Part shown: positions 1 through 8,701 of the stretch, in pieces
How positions within the stretch are numbered: the stretch's first letter is position 1
Layout: the number at the start of each line of letters is the position of its first letter
Assembly (NCBI GenBank): GCA_020426845.1
Contig: JAGQPF010000162.1
Location: 1 to 36,610, forward strand
DNA: 36,610 bases
Source: Planctomycetales bacterium
GTDB taxonomy: Bacteria > Planctomycetota > Planctomycetia > Pirellulales > Pirellulaceae
Reading direction: 5' to 3'
Made by a program: the position numbers and the translations under genes
The notes under the pieces: model-generated
What the model was told of the DNA's origin: nothing
Database searches by the model: none
What the model saw: only the letters and a program-made list of their open reading frames with translations

Positions 1-919
1 CTGCCTCCTCAATCTCGCAGACGAAAGCGCGGACATCATCGCCGCTGGCCACATCCAGTTGCTGCGTCTCGCCGCCGGGTCCGAATAGCGTCAACGGCAT
101 CAACACTTTGCCTTCGCCTCCGGCCACCGCCAGCTCGAATTGCAGCGTGGCGCGCTCCAGGTGGATCTCGAAGCCATGGGTGAATGGGCGCCCCTGCTGG
201 TGGATCACGCCGCTGGCGGCGGAGACCACCACCTGCGGATCGTCGAACTGAAACAGCGTGTTGCAGTACTCCACGACGTCCCCGCGCAGCCTCGCCGCGC
301 AGTGGACCGACGTCGGCATCCCGAAGATGACTCGGATCAGGTGCGCATCGTGAACGTGCAGATCGATCAGCGGTCCTCCCACCGTGGTTGGATCGTAAAA
401 GTCCGAGATCCACGTCGGATCGGAGATGATCCGCTTGAAGATGCCTCCCAACGGCTTGCCGTACTCGCCGCTGTCGATCACCTCAAGCGCCTTGGTGTAC
501 TCGGGAAACCACGGCAGCACCTGACCGACCAGCAGCTGCCGGCCCGCTGCGTCCGCTGCGGCGACCATCGCATCGCAGTCCTCGGGCGTCAGCGCGAGAG
601 GCTTTTCGCAGAGCACATGCTTGCCGGCGGCAAGCGATTTCTCCACGGCGGCACGATGCAGGTGGGGCGGGAGGCAGATGTCCACCAAGTCAATGGCCGG
701 ATCGGCCACCAGCTCGTCGAGCGTCTCGTAGGCTGTCACGCCGCCGAGGTCAACTTGGGCGCCGGGAGGGCCGAAATTGCCCTGGATGCCGGTCCAGTCG
801 CCACTGCGCTTCTTCGGATCCCGCGAAGCGATCGCGGCGACCGTGGCCTTGTCGGTCTGCTGGTACGCCAGCCAGTGAATCCACCCCATGAAGCCGATTC
901 CGGCGATGCCGACTCGCAT
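1..919 (-). CDS. Gfo/Idh/MocA family oxidoreductase (3' part beyond the window)
   Basis: The reverse strand reads open from an ATG at 919 to the left edge, giving 306 codons with no stop, so the C-terminus is missing. The N-terminus MRVGIAGIGFMG carries the Rossmann GxGxxG motif. Around residue 100 is CEKPLAL, the EKP motif typical of Gfo/Idh/MocA dehydrogenases, followed by the expected alpha/beta substrate domain with a DLHVHDAHLIR stretch. The family oxidises or reduces sugars and related polyols with NAD(P)(H) in the cytoplasm; the substrate cannot be read from sequence. It lies 37 bp downstream of the helical-repeat gene and in line with rhamnulokinase, so a role in sugar catabolism is a reasonable inference. 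AGGGA sits just upstream of the start. Confidence 0.93.
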   Translation of the reverse strand, partial: MRVGIAGIGFMGWIHWLAYQQTDKATVAAIASRDPKKRSGDWTGIQGNFGPPGAQVDLGGVTAYETLDELVADPAIDLVDICLPPHLHRAAVEKSLAAGKHVLCEKPLALTPEDCDAMVAAADAAGRQLLVGQVLPWFPEYTKALEVIDSGEYGKPLGGIFKRIISDPTWISDFYDPTTVGGPLIDLHVHDAHLIRVIFGMPTSVHCAARLRGDVVEYCNTLFQFDDPQVVVSAASGVIHQQGRPFTHGFEIHLERATLQFELAVAGGEGKVLMPLTLFGPGGETQQLDVASGDDVRAFVCEIEEA

Positions 920-956
920 TTCTGATCCCTTGTTTCGGTTCTGAACAGTGACACGC

Positions 957-2072
957 TCATGACAGTGGGCGCAAACGGTCCAGCTCGTCGAGCGCTGTGT
1001 GATAGGCGTTGCTCCGGCAGTGCCGGTCGAACTGCGCGGCAAGCCAGCGGCTGCGTGCGCGACACCATGACGCCAACGCCCCGCGGGTCAGCCGCTGTGG
1101 GAGCGTCTCGTCGAGGGACGGCCCTTGGCCGGCGGGAAATGCCCGATGCAGCGGGGAAATCTGCCGAGTGTTGGCCTGCAGCCGGCGGCGATCCAATGGG
1201 AGCAGCGCGGCCGGGTTGGCCTGCGACAGCACCCACGCCGCGTTGGCAAAGTAATCTACCACTCGGCGCGCCTCGATGGAACCAACCGCTGCGGGCAGGT
1301 CGCGCAGCAACAGCTCCTCGGCGGACTCCTGCTCACGAATCATCGCACGATAGACGGCGTGGCACGATCGGTCGGGAAAATCCCACCGCTCCGTGGCGCA
1401 CTGCATGCCCAGCTCATGTTGCTCCCGCGCCAGCTCGTGCTCGCCCAACATCAACAGGGGCAGCAACACGGACGACTTCACCGGGCTGCGATGCGCCCGA
1501 CTCTTGATTTCCAAGCGTGCCAGTCGTCTGGCATGCTCCCGGGGAGCAATCTCGAGCATTGCATGCCCCGCGAAGACAGCCTCCGTCTCCTCGTTGTCCG
1601 CCAACTCGTCTCGGGGATGGGCCTGGTAGCAGCCGACCGCTTGCTCAATCAACCCATGGTCGCGCCAATGGTAACCCATGTGCATCTTGAGCACCCAGAC
1701 AGCGCGCTGCGAATAGCCCGATTCGGCATACCGCTGCGACATGTCGTCGATGAGCTCCTCGATTTGACTGCGCGGGATGGCCGGGAACTCTCGGGTTTGG
1801 CTGATCGCCCAGCGGTAGCGAAACAGCAGCAGCCGGCGTTCTTCGTCCGAGGCGCAATCGGCATGGCCCGTGCACCAAGGGTAATGCGTGAGAATGAGAT
1901 CGGCGCGGTCGCGATCCTGACAGGTGTAGATCAGCGCAGATCGAAGCCGGAAGCCGGCCTGCACATCGGCAGCCACATCCGCTTGGCGAATTGCCTCCTC
2001 GAGATCGCCAACGGCGACTTCCTCCTCCGATTCAACCTGCGCCAACAGTTCGCGCCAGCGATCCGCCGACAT
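957..2072 (-). CDS. Hypothetical helical-repeat (TPR-like) protein
   Basis: A 371-residue soluble protein with no signal peptide or membrane segment. It is rich in Ala, Leu, Glu and Arg, with repeated helix-pair patterns (for example around residues 120-170 and 195-235) that look like TPR or other alpha-solenoid repeats. I do not recognise a named family. It contains His and Cys residues (a CTGHADC stretch near residue 70) but no obvious metal site. Its ATG overlaps the rhamnulokinase stop by one base (TAATG at 2070-2074), which fixes the start and implies translational coupling. Its place between a sugar kinase and an oxidoreductase suggests co-expression, but no function can be assigned. 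Confidence 0.82.
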   Translation of the reverse strand: MSADRWRELLAQVESEEEVAVGDLEEAIRQADVAADVQAGFRLRSALIYTCQDRDRADLILTHYPWCTGHADCASDEERRLLLFRYRWAISQTREFPAIPRSQIEELIDDMSQRYAESGYSQRAVWVLKMHMGYHWRDHGLIEQAVGCYQAHPRDELADNEETEAVFAGHAMLEIAPREHARRLARLEIKSRAHRSPVKSSVLLPLLMLGEHELAREQHELGMQCATERWDFPDRSCHAVYRAMIREQESAEELLLRDLPAAVGSIEARRVVDYFANAAWVLSQANPAALLPLDRRRLQANTRQISPLHRAFPAGQGPSLDETLPQRLTRGALASWCRARSRWLAAQFDRHCRSNAYHTALDELDRLRPLS

Positions 2073-3577
2073 TAGCCTGCCTCAACGATGCGCCGGAACC
2101 GGGCATACGGCTCATCCCATCGCTCGGCCTGCTGTGGCTCGTAGATCACGATATCGGAGCTCGCGCGAATCACCTCACGGGCTTGCTGAATCGAACTCAC
2201 CGCGCCGGCCGCCACGGCTTGCATCATCGCGTTGCCCAACGCGGTGGCCTCAACGGGGCCGGCCGCCACTTGCCGGTTGGTCGCGTCGGCCGTCATCTGG
2301 CAAAGCAATTGATTCTGAGTGCCGCCGCCGACGATATGCACGACATCGATGCGGCCCCCCGTCAGCTCCTCGAGATGCTCCAGCACCATGCGATAACGCA
2401 TAGCGAGGCTCTCCAGCGCGCACCGGGTGACAGCGCCGCGTCCTGCCGGGACCGGCTCGCCCGCCGACTTGCAACACTCCGCCAACGCAGCGGGCATGTG
2501 ATCGGGCGCCACAAGCCTCGGATCATCCGGATTGACCAGCGACACCAGCGCGGGCGCAGCACGCGCCTCGTCCACCAATTCGGCGAACCCGACCTCCTGC
2601 TGGCTCTCGCGCTGCCAGATCCGCCGGCACTCTTGGATCAGCCATAATCCGGCGATGTTCTTCAACAGCCGATACGATCCACCCACGCCGCCTTCGTTCG
2701 TGAAATTCAACTCGAGGCACCGTTCGTTGATCACGGCATGGGCGACCTCGACTCCCATCAGCGACCAGGTGCCGCTGCTGATGTAACACCAGTTGGGCTG
2801 ATCACAGACCTCCCCCGTCGCGGGCACGGCCATTACGGCGCTGGCCGTGTCGTGCGTCCCGGGAAGCACCACCTGAACGGACCCCGCAAGCCCCGTTTCG
2901 GCCTGCAAGCGAGGCAGCAGCGGCCCGAGCGCCGTTCCGGGCGCTGTGGTCGGGCCGAGCATCCCGGCAGGCAATCCAAATCCGTCGAGCAGCCGCTGTG
3001 ACCAAGTGCCGGTGCGCGGGTTCAACATTTGGGTGGTTGTGGCATTGGTGTGCTCGTTCGAGACGACGCCCGTCATCATCCAATGAAACAAATCCGGAAT
3101 CATCATGAAGGTCTGCGCCGCTTGCAGCGCGGGAGATTGATCCCGTTTCATCGCCACTAACTGGTAAAGCGAGTTGAACGGCATGAACTGCAAGCCCGTC
3201 TCCCCAAAGATCTCCTCGCGGCTCACCGTTTGGAACGCCTGCTCCAGAATGCCCTCCGTGTGCTTGTCGCGATAGGCGAGCGGGTTGCCGAGCAAATTCC
3301 CGTCGGCGCCAAGCAGGCCGAAGTCGACTCCCCAGGTGTCGACGCCAACGGAGACGATGTCGCTGCCCCGCTGCTGAGCCGCGTTGCGCAGTCCTTGCTG
3401 CACGTGCTCCCACAGCCCCAGCAGATTCCAGTAGAGTCGATCCTTGACGTAGACGCCTCCATTGGGGAAGCGGTGCACGTCCTCCAGCTGAATCGAAGCG
3501 CCATCAAAATGCCCCGCCACCACTCGGCCGCTCGACGCGCCCAAATCGACCGCCAAAAACGTCTGCCGCGCACTCAT
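2072..3577 (-). CDS. rhaB: L-rhamnulokinase
   Basis: A 501-residue FGGY-family carbohydrate kinase, close in length to E. coli RhaB (489). RhaB phosphorylates L-rhamnulose with ATP to L-rhamnulose 1-phosphate, the second step of L-rhamnose breakdown in the cytoplasm. The N-terminal phosphate-binding region reads AVDLGASSGRVV (residues 9-20), followed by SVGVDTWGVDFGLLG (76-90). The GTHDTASAV motif holds the likely catalytic base, Asp243. The C-terminal ATPase half contains HIVGGGTQNQLLCQMTAD. Members of this clade also act on related deoxy-ketoses, so the exact sugar is inferred from overall resemblance. No isomerase or aldolase of the pathway is in the window. It is the first gene of a minus-strand group and overlaps the next gene by one base. 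Confidence 0.93.
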   Translation of the reverse strand: MSARQTFLAVDLGASSGRVVAGHFDGASIQLEDVHRFPNGGVYVKDRLYWNLLGLWEHVQQGLRNAAQQRGSDIVSVGVDTWGVDFGLLGADGNLLGNPLAYRDKHTEGILEQAFQTVSREEIFGETGLQFMPFNSLYQLVAMKRDQSPALQAAQTFMMIPDLFHWMMTGVVSNEHTNATTTQMLNPRTGTWSQRLLDGFGLPAGMLGPTTAPGTALGPLLPRLQAETGLAGSVQVVLPGTHDTASAVMAVPATGEVCDQPNWCYISSGTWSLMGVEVAHAVINERCLELNFTNEGGVGGSYRLLKNIAGLWLIQECRRIWQRESQQEVGFAELVDEARAAPALVSLVNPDDPRLVAPDHMPAALAECCKSAGEPVPAGRGAVTRCALESLAMRYRMVLEHLEELTGGRIDVVHIVGGGTQNQLLCQMTADATNRQVAAGPVEATALGNAMMQAVAAGAVSSIQQAREVIRASSDIVIYEPQQAERWDEPYARFRRIVEAG

Positions 3578-3653
3578 GTCGTCCCTCGTAACTGCGATGA
3601 TGAATGCGAGATTTTAGCGTAAGCAGCATGCCGGCGGGCGGAGCCGCGAGCCA

Positions 3654-3721
3654 GCGGATCCAGGGGGGCCACGGGGCCACTCGAATCCACGGGGCCACTT
3701 GGATCCACGGATCCACAGCCA
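3654..3721. repeat. Short direct repeats upstream of rhaB
   Basis: The 175 bp between rhaB and the secreted-protein gene contain an imperfect tandem of GGGGCCACT and GGATCCACGG words (GATCCA, CCACGGGGCCACT, ATCCACGGGGCCACT, GGATCCACGGATCCAC). The unit spacing is about 15-18 bp. Any rhaB promoter must lie in or next to it. No clear -35/-10 pair or operator was recognised. Confidence 0.6.
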
Positions 3722-3752
3722 CGGTCCTCGGGCGGGCCGAGCCGCGACTGGT

Positions 3753-4322
3753 TCAGAACTTCACGGGCGCCGAAATCGTCACATGAATCGGAAACGGCTT
3801 GCGAATCTGAAAATACGATCCGGGCGGTGCTGGCGCGTCGGCAGGAACCAAAATTCCCGTGTCTCGACCGGTCAAGGCGAATGCTCCCGTTTGGATGTCG
3901 ACCTTCATGCGTCCTTCGCCAAACTCCACCAGCTTGACTCCCTTGGTGATTGAGGACGTGGGAGTCCGAGGCATGATCTCCCACCCCTGGAACGCCAGAC
4001 CCGGTGTCGGCATGCGGTCGATCGTCGCGTATTGAAAACTCTTCCGCAGCGTATCCAGGGAGGCGTCGGCGCCGTGCTTGCCTTTGCAGGCGACCGTCAC
4101 CCACCAGCCCGATTGCTGAAAACTGAAGCGGGTGACCGGTCCCAGAGCGCCCGGCCCCGACGACGCGACAAATCCCGGCTCGCCATCCTTCACCGTTTTC
4201 TGAACGACCAGCCCCTGCTTGCCAAGCTCGGCAAGCCAGCGCGCGGCAGCGTCGGCAGGTGAATCCTCCGCGGATACGGATGTAGTGAGCAACACACAGC
4301 CAGCCAAAACGAAACCACGCAT
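3753..4322 (-). CDS. Secreted protein of unknown function
   Basis: A 189-residue protein starting at the ATG at 4322, preceded by GGAGAG at good spacing. A longer reading frame exists upstream, but the residues before this Met do not look coding. The N-terminus MRGFVLAGCVLLTTSVSA is a typical Sec signal peptide with likely cleavage after SVSA. The mature part has no transmembrane segment and looks beta-rich. It contains an FQQSGWWVTVACKGK stretch but no catalytic motif I recognise. It is transcribed away from the molybdenum hydroxylase operon, with a 184-bp divergent gap that contains a small GC hairpin (4393-4409). The role is unknown. Confidence 0.75.
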   Translation of the reverse strand: MRGFVLAGCVLLTTSVSAEDSPADAAARWLAELGKQGLVVQKTVKDGEPGFVASSGPGALGPVTRFSFQQSGWWVTVACKGKHGADASLDTLRKSFQYATIDRMPTPGLAFQGWEIMPRTPTSSITKGVKLVEFGEGRMKVDIQTGAFALTGRDTGILVPADAPAPPGSYFQIRKPFPIHVTISAPVKF

Positions 4323-4506
4323 GTATCTCTCCAAACCAGGGGACGAAGCGTTCGATTTGAGCACAACGCTCGGGCGATTGCGAGAGATTACTGCCGCCGC
4401 GCTGGCGGCGTCCATTTGCCGCGTATCTCCCCTGGCATCCTTGCCCCGGATTATTCGTTAGAATGTCGAGCCTACCGACTATCCCCGAACCTTGACGGTT
4501 GGCGAC

Positions 4507-5397
4507 ATGCACGCTTTTGACTATCAAGCCCCGACAACCTTGGCGGAGGCGATCGAACACTTGAGCCGCGGCGACGCTCGGCCGCTGGCAGGCGGCACCG
4601 ATCTCATCGACCAAATGCGAATGCGGCGACACACGCCACAATTGGTGGTGGACGTCAAGAAGATCGCCGAGCTGAACGTGCTGCGGCGGGACGACGCCGG
4701 ATTGCACATCGGCGCCGCGACACCTTGTTGCCGCATCAGCGCGGATGCAGATGTCCAGCGCGATTACTCCGCGCTCATGGACAGCTGCCGCATCATCGGC
4801 GGAGTGCAAATCCAAAGCCGCGCCAGCATCGGCGGCAATCTGTGCAACTCGGGCCCCGCCGCGGACTCCACGCCGTCGATGATCGCATTGGGCGGAGTGT
4901 GCGTGATCGCCGGCCCTCAGGGCACTCGAGAAGTGCCCGTCGAGTCGTTCTGCACGGGCCCCGGCAAGAACGTTTTGGAGCAGGGCGAGTTGCTGGTCGA
5001 ACTGCGTTTCCCGCCCGCCCAAGCTCGGCAGGGATCGCACTATCGCCGCATGATCCCCCGCAACGAGATGGACATCGCCGTCGTGGGCGTCGGAGCATCG
5101 GTGGTGCTGGACGAGTCGGGTGACCAGTTCGTCAGCGCTCGCATTGCACTGGGCGCCGTGGCCCCGACCCCATTGCTCGCCGAGGAGGCGGGCCAACTGC
5201 TGGCCGGCAAGCCCGTCAACGACGACTCCCTGGCCGAGGCCGCCAAGGCCGCGCAGGCGATCGCCACTCCGATCTCCGACATGCGCGGCACCGCCGACTA
5301 CCGAGTGCATATCACAGGCGTGCTGGTTCGCCGCGTGCTCGCTGCGGCTGTCACTCGCGCTCGTGGCCAACAACTGGACTACTGCCCCGGACACTAA
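4507..5397 (+). CDS. Molybdenum hydroxylase FAD-binding (medium) subunit, CoxM/XdhB-like
   Basis: A 296-residue protein of the xanthine dehydrogenase / CO dehydrogenase medium-subunit family. The FAD-binding domain shows PLAGGTDLIDQMR near residue 30 and ASIGGNLCNSGPAADSTP near residue 110, the two flavin loops of the family. The C-terminal third matches the CO dehydrogenase flavoprotein C-terminal domain. The subunit takes electrons from the 2Fe-2S subunit and passes them to NAD+ or another acceptor. The ATG at 4507 is preferred over an upstream in-frame TTG at 4492 because homologues begin close to the FDYxxPxTLxEA motif. The two partner subunits follow in the same direction. Confidence 0.93.
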   Translation: MHAFDYQAPTTLAEAIEHLSRGDARPLAGGTDLIDQMRMRRHTPQLVVDVKKIAELNVLRRDDAGLHIGAATPCCRISADADVQRDYSALMDSCRIIGGVQIQSRASIGGNLCNSGPAADSTPSMIALGGVCVIAGPQGTREVPVESFCTGPGKNVLEQGELLVELRFPPAQARQGSHYRRMIPRNEMDIAVVGVGASVVLDESGDQFVSARIALGAVAPTPLLAEEAGQLLAGKPVNDDSLAEAAKAAQAIATPISDMRGTADYRVHITGVLVRRVLAAAVTRARGQQLDYCPGH

Positions 5398-5423
5398 CAA
5401 CCGATCCATACAGCCTCCCCGCC

Positions 5424-5458
5424 CGGGCCTCACAAGGGTCGCCTGCGATGGAGGCCCG
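5424..5458. repeat. GGGCCTC/GAGGCCC hairpin repeat, copy 1
   Basis: Inverted repeat with arms CGGGCCTC (5424-5431) and GAGGCCCG (5451-5458) around a 19-nt loop containing ACAAGGGTCGCC. A near-identical copy lies at 13816-13850. Here it sits between the FAD and 2Fe-2S subunit genes, so it would be transcribed inside the operon mRNA. Confidence 0.75.
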
Positions 5459-5502
5459 ACCAGTCCATCATCTCCGCACACATCTCCGGAGCAAGCCAAC
5501 CG

Positions 5503-5991
5503 ATGTCAGGAAAACGAGTCGTTACCACCACGATCAACGGCGATGACGTGGAGTTTCTCTGCGAGCCGCGACAAACGCTGCTGGAAGTGCTCCGCAACGA
5601 GTTGAATTTGACGGGCGCCAAAGAAGGCTGCTCCAACGGCAATTGCGGCGCGTGCACCGTGCTGATGAACGGACGCCCGGTTGTCAGCTGCTTGGTGCTG
5701 GCCGTGGAGGCCGAGGGCGCAGAGCTGCGCACCATCGAGGGCGTTGCCTGCGGCAGCCATCTCGACGAATTGCAGTCGGCGTTCCTGGAAGGCGCAGCCC
5801 TGCAGTGCGGCATCTGCACCCCCGGCTTCATCATGCAGGCCGAGTCGCTGTTGGAGGAGAATCCAACGCCGACCGAGGACGAGATTCGCTTCTACCTGGC
5901 CGGAAATCTCTGCCGCTGCACCGGCTACGACAAGATTGTCCGCGCCGTGCAGGCCGCGGCCACCAAGCGTCAAGAGCAGTCCGCATCCTGA
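5503..5991 (+). CDS. Molybdenum hydroxylase 2Fe-2S (small) subunit, CoxS/XdhC-like
   Basis: A 162-residue protein with both iron-sulfur domains of the family. The N-terminal plant-ferredoxin-type cluster uses Cys43, Cys48, Cys51 and Cys63 (GCSNGNCGAC, then C). The C-terminal helical [2Fe-2S] domain uses Cys102, Cys105, Cys137 and Cys139 (QCGICTPGF and LCRCTGY). All eight ligands are present. The protein relays electrons from the molybdenum centre to FAD. No signal peptide is visible, so the complex is expected in the cytoplasm. It lies about 105 bp after the FAD subunit, with the hairpin repeat between them, and 119 bp before the large subunit. Confidence 0.96.
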   Translation: MSGKRVVTTTINGDDVEFLCEPRQTLLEVLRNELNLTGAKEGCSNGNCGACTVLMNGRPVVSCLVLAVEAEGAELRTIEGVACGSHLDELQSAFLEGAALQCGICTPGFIMQAESLLEENPTPTEDEIRFYLAGNLCRCTGYDKIVRAVQAAATKRQEQSAS

Positions 5992-6110
5992 CGACTCGCT
6001 GCAGCGACGCGACATAGCGCCTCCCCATCCACACGACAAGCCCGTCCGCCCACCGGCCGGACGACTGCATCCAGAATTCAAAATCCCTGCTGACGGAAGA
6101 AAGGCAGACC

Positions 6111-8363
6111 ATGGCGACCGCCGACAAGCCCAAGTACAAAGTCATCGGCACTCGGCCCGTGCGGCACGACGGTGTGGACAAGGTCACCGGGCGCGCGCAG
6201 TACGGCGCCGATGTGCGTCTCAACGGCATGCTCTACGCTGCAACCCTCCGCAGCCCCCACGCCCAGGCTCGCATCAAACGCATCGACACCTCCAAGGCCG
6301 AGCAGGCGAAAGGCGTGCGCGCCGTCGTCACCGGCGCCGACTTCCCCGATCAGGGCGACCGCGTCGTCGAGCTCGGCGAAGGCTCCGTGAACATGCGGCA
6401 TCTATCGGCCAATGTGATGGCAAGGGACAAAGTGCTGTATGTCGGGCACGCCCTCGCCGCCGTCGCCGCGGACACGATTCACGACGCCGAAGAGGCGTTG
6501 CAGTTGATTGAAGTCGAATACGAAGTGCTGCCGCCCGTTATGCACGTGATGGACGGCATGCGAGACGAGGTCATTCTGAACGACGACGTGCGCACCGACT
6601 ATATGGGCGAAAAGAGCGACGCGCCGACCAACATTGCCAAACGCTTCCTGTTTGAAGTCGGCGACCTGGAGCAAGGCTTTGCCGAGGCCGACGTCATCGT
6701 CGAGCGTGAGTTTGACACGGCGACCGTCCATCAAGGCTACATCGAGCCGCACAATGCAACGGTGCTCTGGAATGCCGATGACAAAATCACGGTGTGGCTG
6801 AGCACGCAAGGCACGTTCACGGTGCGGCAGCAGACGGCCGAGCTGTTGCGGATGCCGGTCTCCAGCGTCAAAGTCGTGCCCATGGAGATTGGCGGCGGGT
6901 TCGGCGGCAAAATCTCCGTCTACCTCCCGCCCGTCGCCGCCGTGCTGTCGCGCAAGTCGGGGCGCCCTGTGAAGTCGGTGATGAGCCGCGCGGACGTGTT
7001 TGCCGCCACCGGCCCCACACCGGGCTCGCGGATGCGAGTCAAGCTCGGCGCCACTCGCGACGGCAAGTTGACCGCCGGCGAAGCCTGGATCGCGTTTGAA
7101 GCAGGCGGCTATCCGGGCTCGCCCGTCGGCCCCGCGTGCATGTGCGTGTTTTCCTGCTACGACCTGCCCAACGGCAAAGTCGAAGGCTTTGACGTCTGCG
7201 TCAACAAGCCGCGCAGCAACGCCTATCGCGCGCCGGGATCGACACATGTGGCGATGGCGACCGAGACGCTCGTTGACGAAATCTGTCGTCAGATCGAGAT
7301 GGATCCCGCGGAGTTCCGCTTGAAAAACGCGGCCAAGGAAGGCGTCCGCCGTGTCGATGGCCCCGTGTACGGACGCATCGGGATGGCCGAAACCGTCGAG
7401 GCGATTCGCGACAGCGAACACTATCGCTCGCCGCTGGAAGGCGCGCACCGTGGCCGCGGCATCGCCACCGGTTTCTGGTTCAACGCCGGCCTGAAGTCGG
7501 CCGTCACCGCCACGGTCAACGCCGATGGCACCGTCTCGTTGGTCGAAGGCTCCACCGACATCGGCGGCTCGCGCACCGGCATCGCCATGCAGTTGGCCGA
7601 GACGCTCGGCATCGCCGCCGAGGATGTGACTCCCACCGTCGCCGACACCGATAGTGTTGGGTACACCGACGTCACCGGCGGCAGCCGCGTGACCTTCGCC
7701 ACCGGCATCGCGGCGATCGAAGCAGCCAAAGACATTCGCGGGCAGATGGTTGAGCGCGCCGCCCAACTCTGGGAGGTCGAGACCAACCAGGTCCGCTACG
7801 AAGACGGCCAGTTCATCGGCCCAGCCCAGTCGGTCGGCTTCAAGGAGCTCGCGCAGCAACTCCACGCGACCTCCGGCCCGATTGTTGGACATGGCACGAG
7901 CAGCGAGGCCGCGCAAAGCGGCGCGTTCGGCACCCACTGCGTCGACGTCGAGGTCGATGAGGAGACGGGCAAGGTCCAGATCCTGCGCTACACGGTGGCC
8001 CAGGATGTCGGCACTGCCATCCACCCCAGCTACGTCGAAGGACAGATGCAAGGCGGCGCCGTGCAGGGCATCGGCTGGGCCCTGAACGAGGAGTACTGGT
8101 ACGACGAGCAGGGACGACTGCACAATCCGACGTTCCTCGACTACCGCATTCCGACTTGCTACGACGTGCCGATGATCGAGACGCTGATCGTCGAAGTGCC
8201 CGATCCGAGTCACCCCTATGGCGTCCGCGGTGTCGGCGAGGTGCCGATCTGCCCGCCTCCGGCCGCCATCGCCAACGCCATCTACGCCGCCGTCGGCGTC
8301 CGCATGGACGTGCTGCCCATGTCGCCGCCTCGGTTGTTCGCCAAGCTGCAAGACCGGAGTTAG
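6111..8363 (+). CDS. Molybdenum hydroxylase large (molybdopterin cytosine dinucleotide-type) subunit
   Basis: A 750-residue catalytic subunit of the xanthine oxidase superfamily. It opens with the aldehyde oxidase/xanthine dehydrogenase a/b hammerhead domain and then the Mo-cofactor-binding domains. GGGFGGK (residues 261-267) and GVGE with Glu710 are cofactor and active-site motifs; the Glu is the general base in xanthine oxidase-type enzymes. The loop equivalent to the CO dehydrogenase active-site loop (AYxCSFR in form I) reads AYRAPGS, so this is a hydroxylase-type enzyme and not a form I CO dehydrogenase. The substrate could be a purine, N-heterocycle or aldehyde. Gene order FAD - 2Fe-2S - Mo matches coxMSL. 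A sulfur carrier gene starts six bases after its stop. Confidence 0.95.
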   Translation: MATADKPKYKVIGTRPVRHDGVDKVTGRAQYGADVRLNGMLYAATLRSPHAQARIKRIDTSKAEQAKGVRAVVTGADFPDQGDRVVELGEGSVNMRHLSANVMARDKVLYVGHALAAVAADTIHDAEEALQLIEVEYEVLPPVMHVMDGMRDEVILNDDVRTDYMGEKSDAPTNIAKRFLFEVGDLEQGFAEADVIVEREFDTATVHQGYIEPHNATVLWNADDKITVWLSTQGTFTVRQQTAELLRMPVSSVKVVPMEIGGGFGGKISVYLPPVAAVLSRKSGRPVKSVMSRADVFAATGPTPGSRMRVKLGATRDGKLTAGEAWIAFEAGGYPGSPVGPACMCVFSCYDLPNGKVEGFDVCVNKPRSNAYRAPGSTHVAMATETLVDEICRQIEMDPAEFRLKNAAKEGVRRVDGPVYGRIGMAETVEAIRDSEHYRSPLEGAHRGRGIATGFWFNAGLKSAVTATVNADGTVSLVEGSTDIGGSRTGIAMQLAETLGIAAEDVTPTVADTDSVGYTDVTGGSRVTFATGIAAIEAAKDIRGQMVERAAQLWEVETNQVRYEDGQFIGPAQSVGFKELAQQLHATSGPIVGHGTSSEAAQSGAFGTHCVDVEVDEETGKVQILRYTVAQDVGTAIHPSYVEGQMQGGAVQGIGWALNEEYWYDEQGRLHNPTFLDYRIPTCYDVPMIETLIVEVPDPSHPYGVRGVGEVPICPPPAAIANAIYAAVGVRMDVLPMSPPRLFAKLQDRS

Positions 8364-8369
8364 CCCGCG

Positions 8370-8636
8370 ATGGCCGAGGTCTTCATCCCCGCGCCACTGC
8401 GTTCGCTCACTGCCGGTCAAACCACGGTGACGGTACGCGGCGCGGCGACAGTGGCCGAGGCCGTTGAGTTGCTGGAGTCTCGCTTTCCGGGAGTTCGTGA
8501 GCGGATTATCGTGGACGGATCGCTGCGGCCCGGCCTGCAGGTCACCGTCGATGGCGCCATCGCCGCCAAAGGATTGCGGCACGCCGTGACCGATGCGTCG
8601 GAGATTCACTTCCTGCCCGCGATCGGCGGCGGCTAA
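8370..8636 (+). CDS. MoaD/ThiS/CysO-like sulfur carrier protein
   Basis: An 88-residue beta-grasp protein ending in Ala-Ile-Gly-Gly-Gly. The pattern VFIPAPLRSLT near the start, the VAEAVELLESRFPGVRERI helix region, a VTVDG strand and the HFLPAIGGG tail match MoaD, ThiS and mycobacterial CysO-type carriers. In this family the C-terminal Gly is adenylated by an E1-like enzyme and loaded as a thiocarboxylate. The start is six bases after the hydroxylase large subunit stop, which implies coupling and one transcript. It may serve molybdopterin synthesis or deliver sulfur for the sulfido ligand of the hydroxylase. The latter is inference; no activating enzyme or MoaE lies next to it. Confidence 0.88.
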   Translation: MAEVFIPAPLRSLTAGQTTVTVRGAATVAEAVELLESRFPGVRERIIVDGSLRPGLQVTVDGAIAAKGLRHAVTDASEIHFLPAIGGG

Positions 8637-8701
8637 GGAGAACGGGAAGTTGTTTTCCCTGGATCCTAAGGAACGCGGCGGGCAGCAACGGGAGAAGCAC
8701 C

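Noticed and set aside
140..925. A plus-strand 261-codon frame at the left edge
   Set aside because: It is antisense to the Gfo/Idh/MocA oxidoreductase, which has GxGxxG and EKP motifs on the minus strand.
3574..5499. A 641-codon minus-strand frame spanning the secreted protein and FAD subunit region
   Set aside because: It crosses two better-supported genes and the repeat upstream of rhaB, and its composition is that of a shadow frame.
4507..8363. Calling the three-subunit enzyme an aerobic CO dehydrogenase
   Set aside because: The large subunit lacks the form I AYxCSFR loop and keeps the xanthine oxidase-type Glu.
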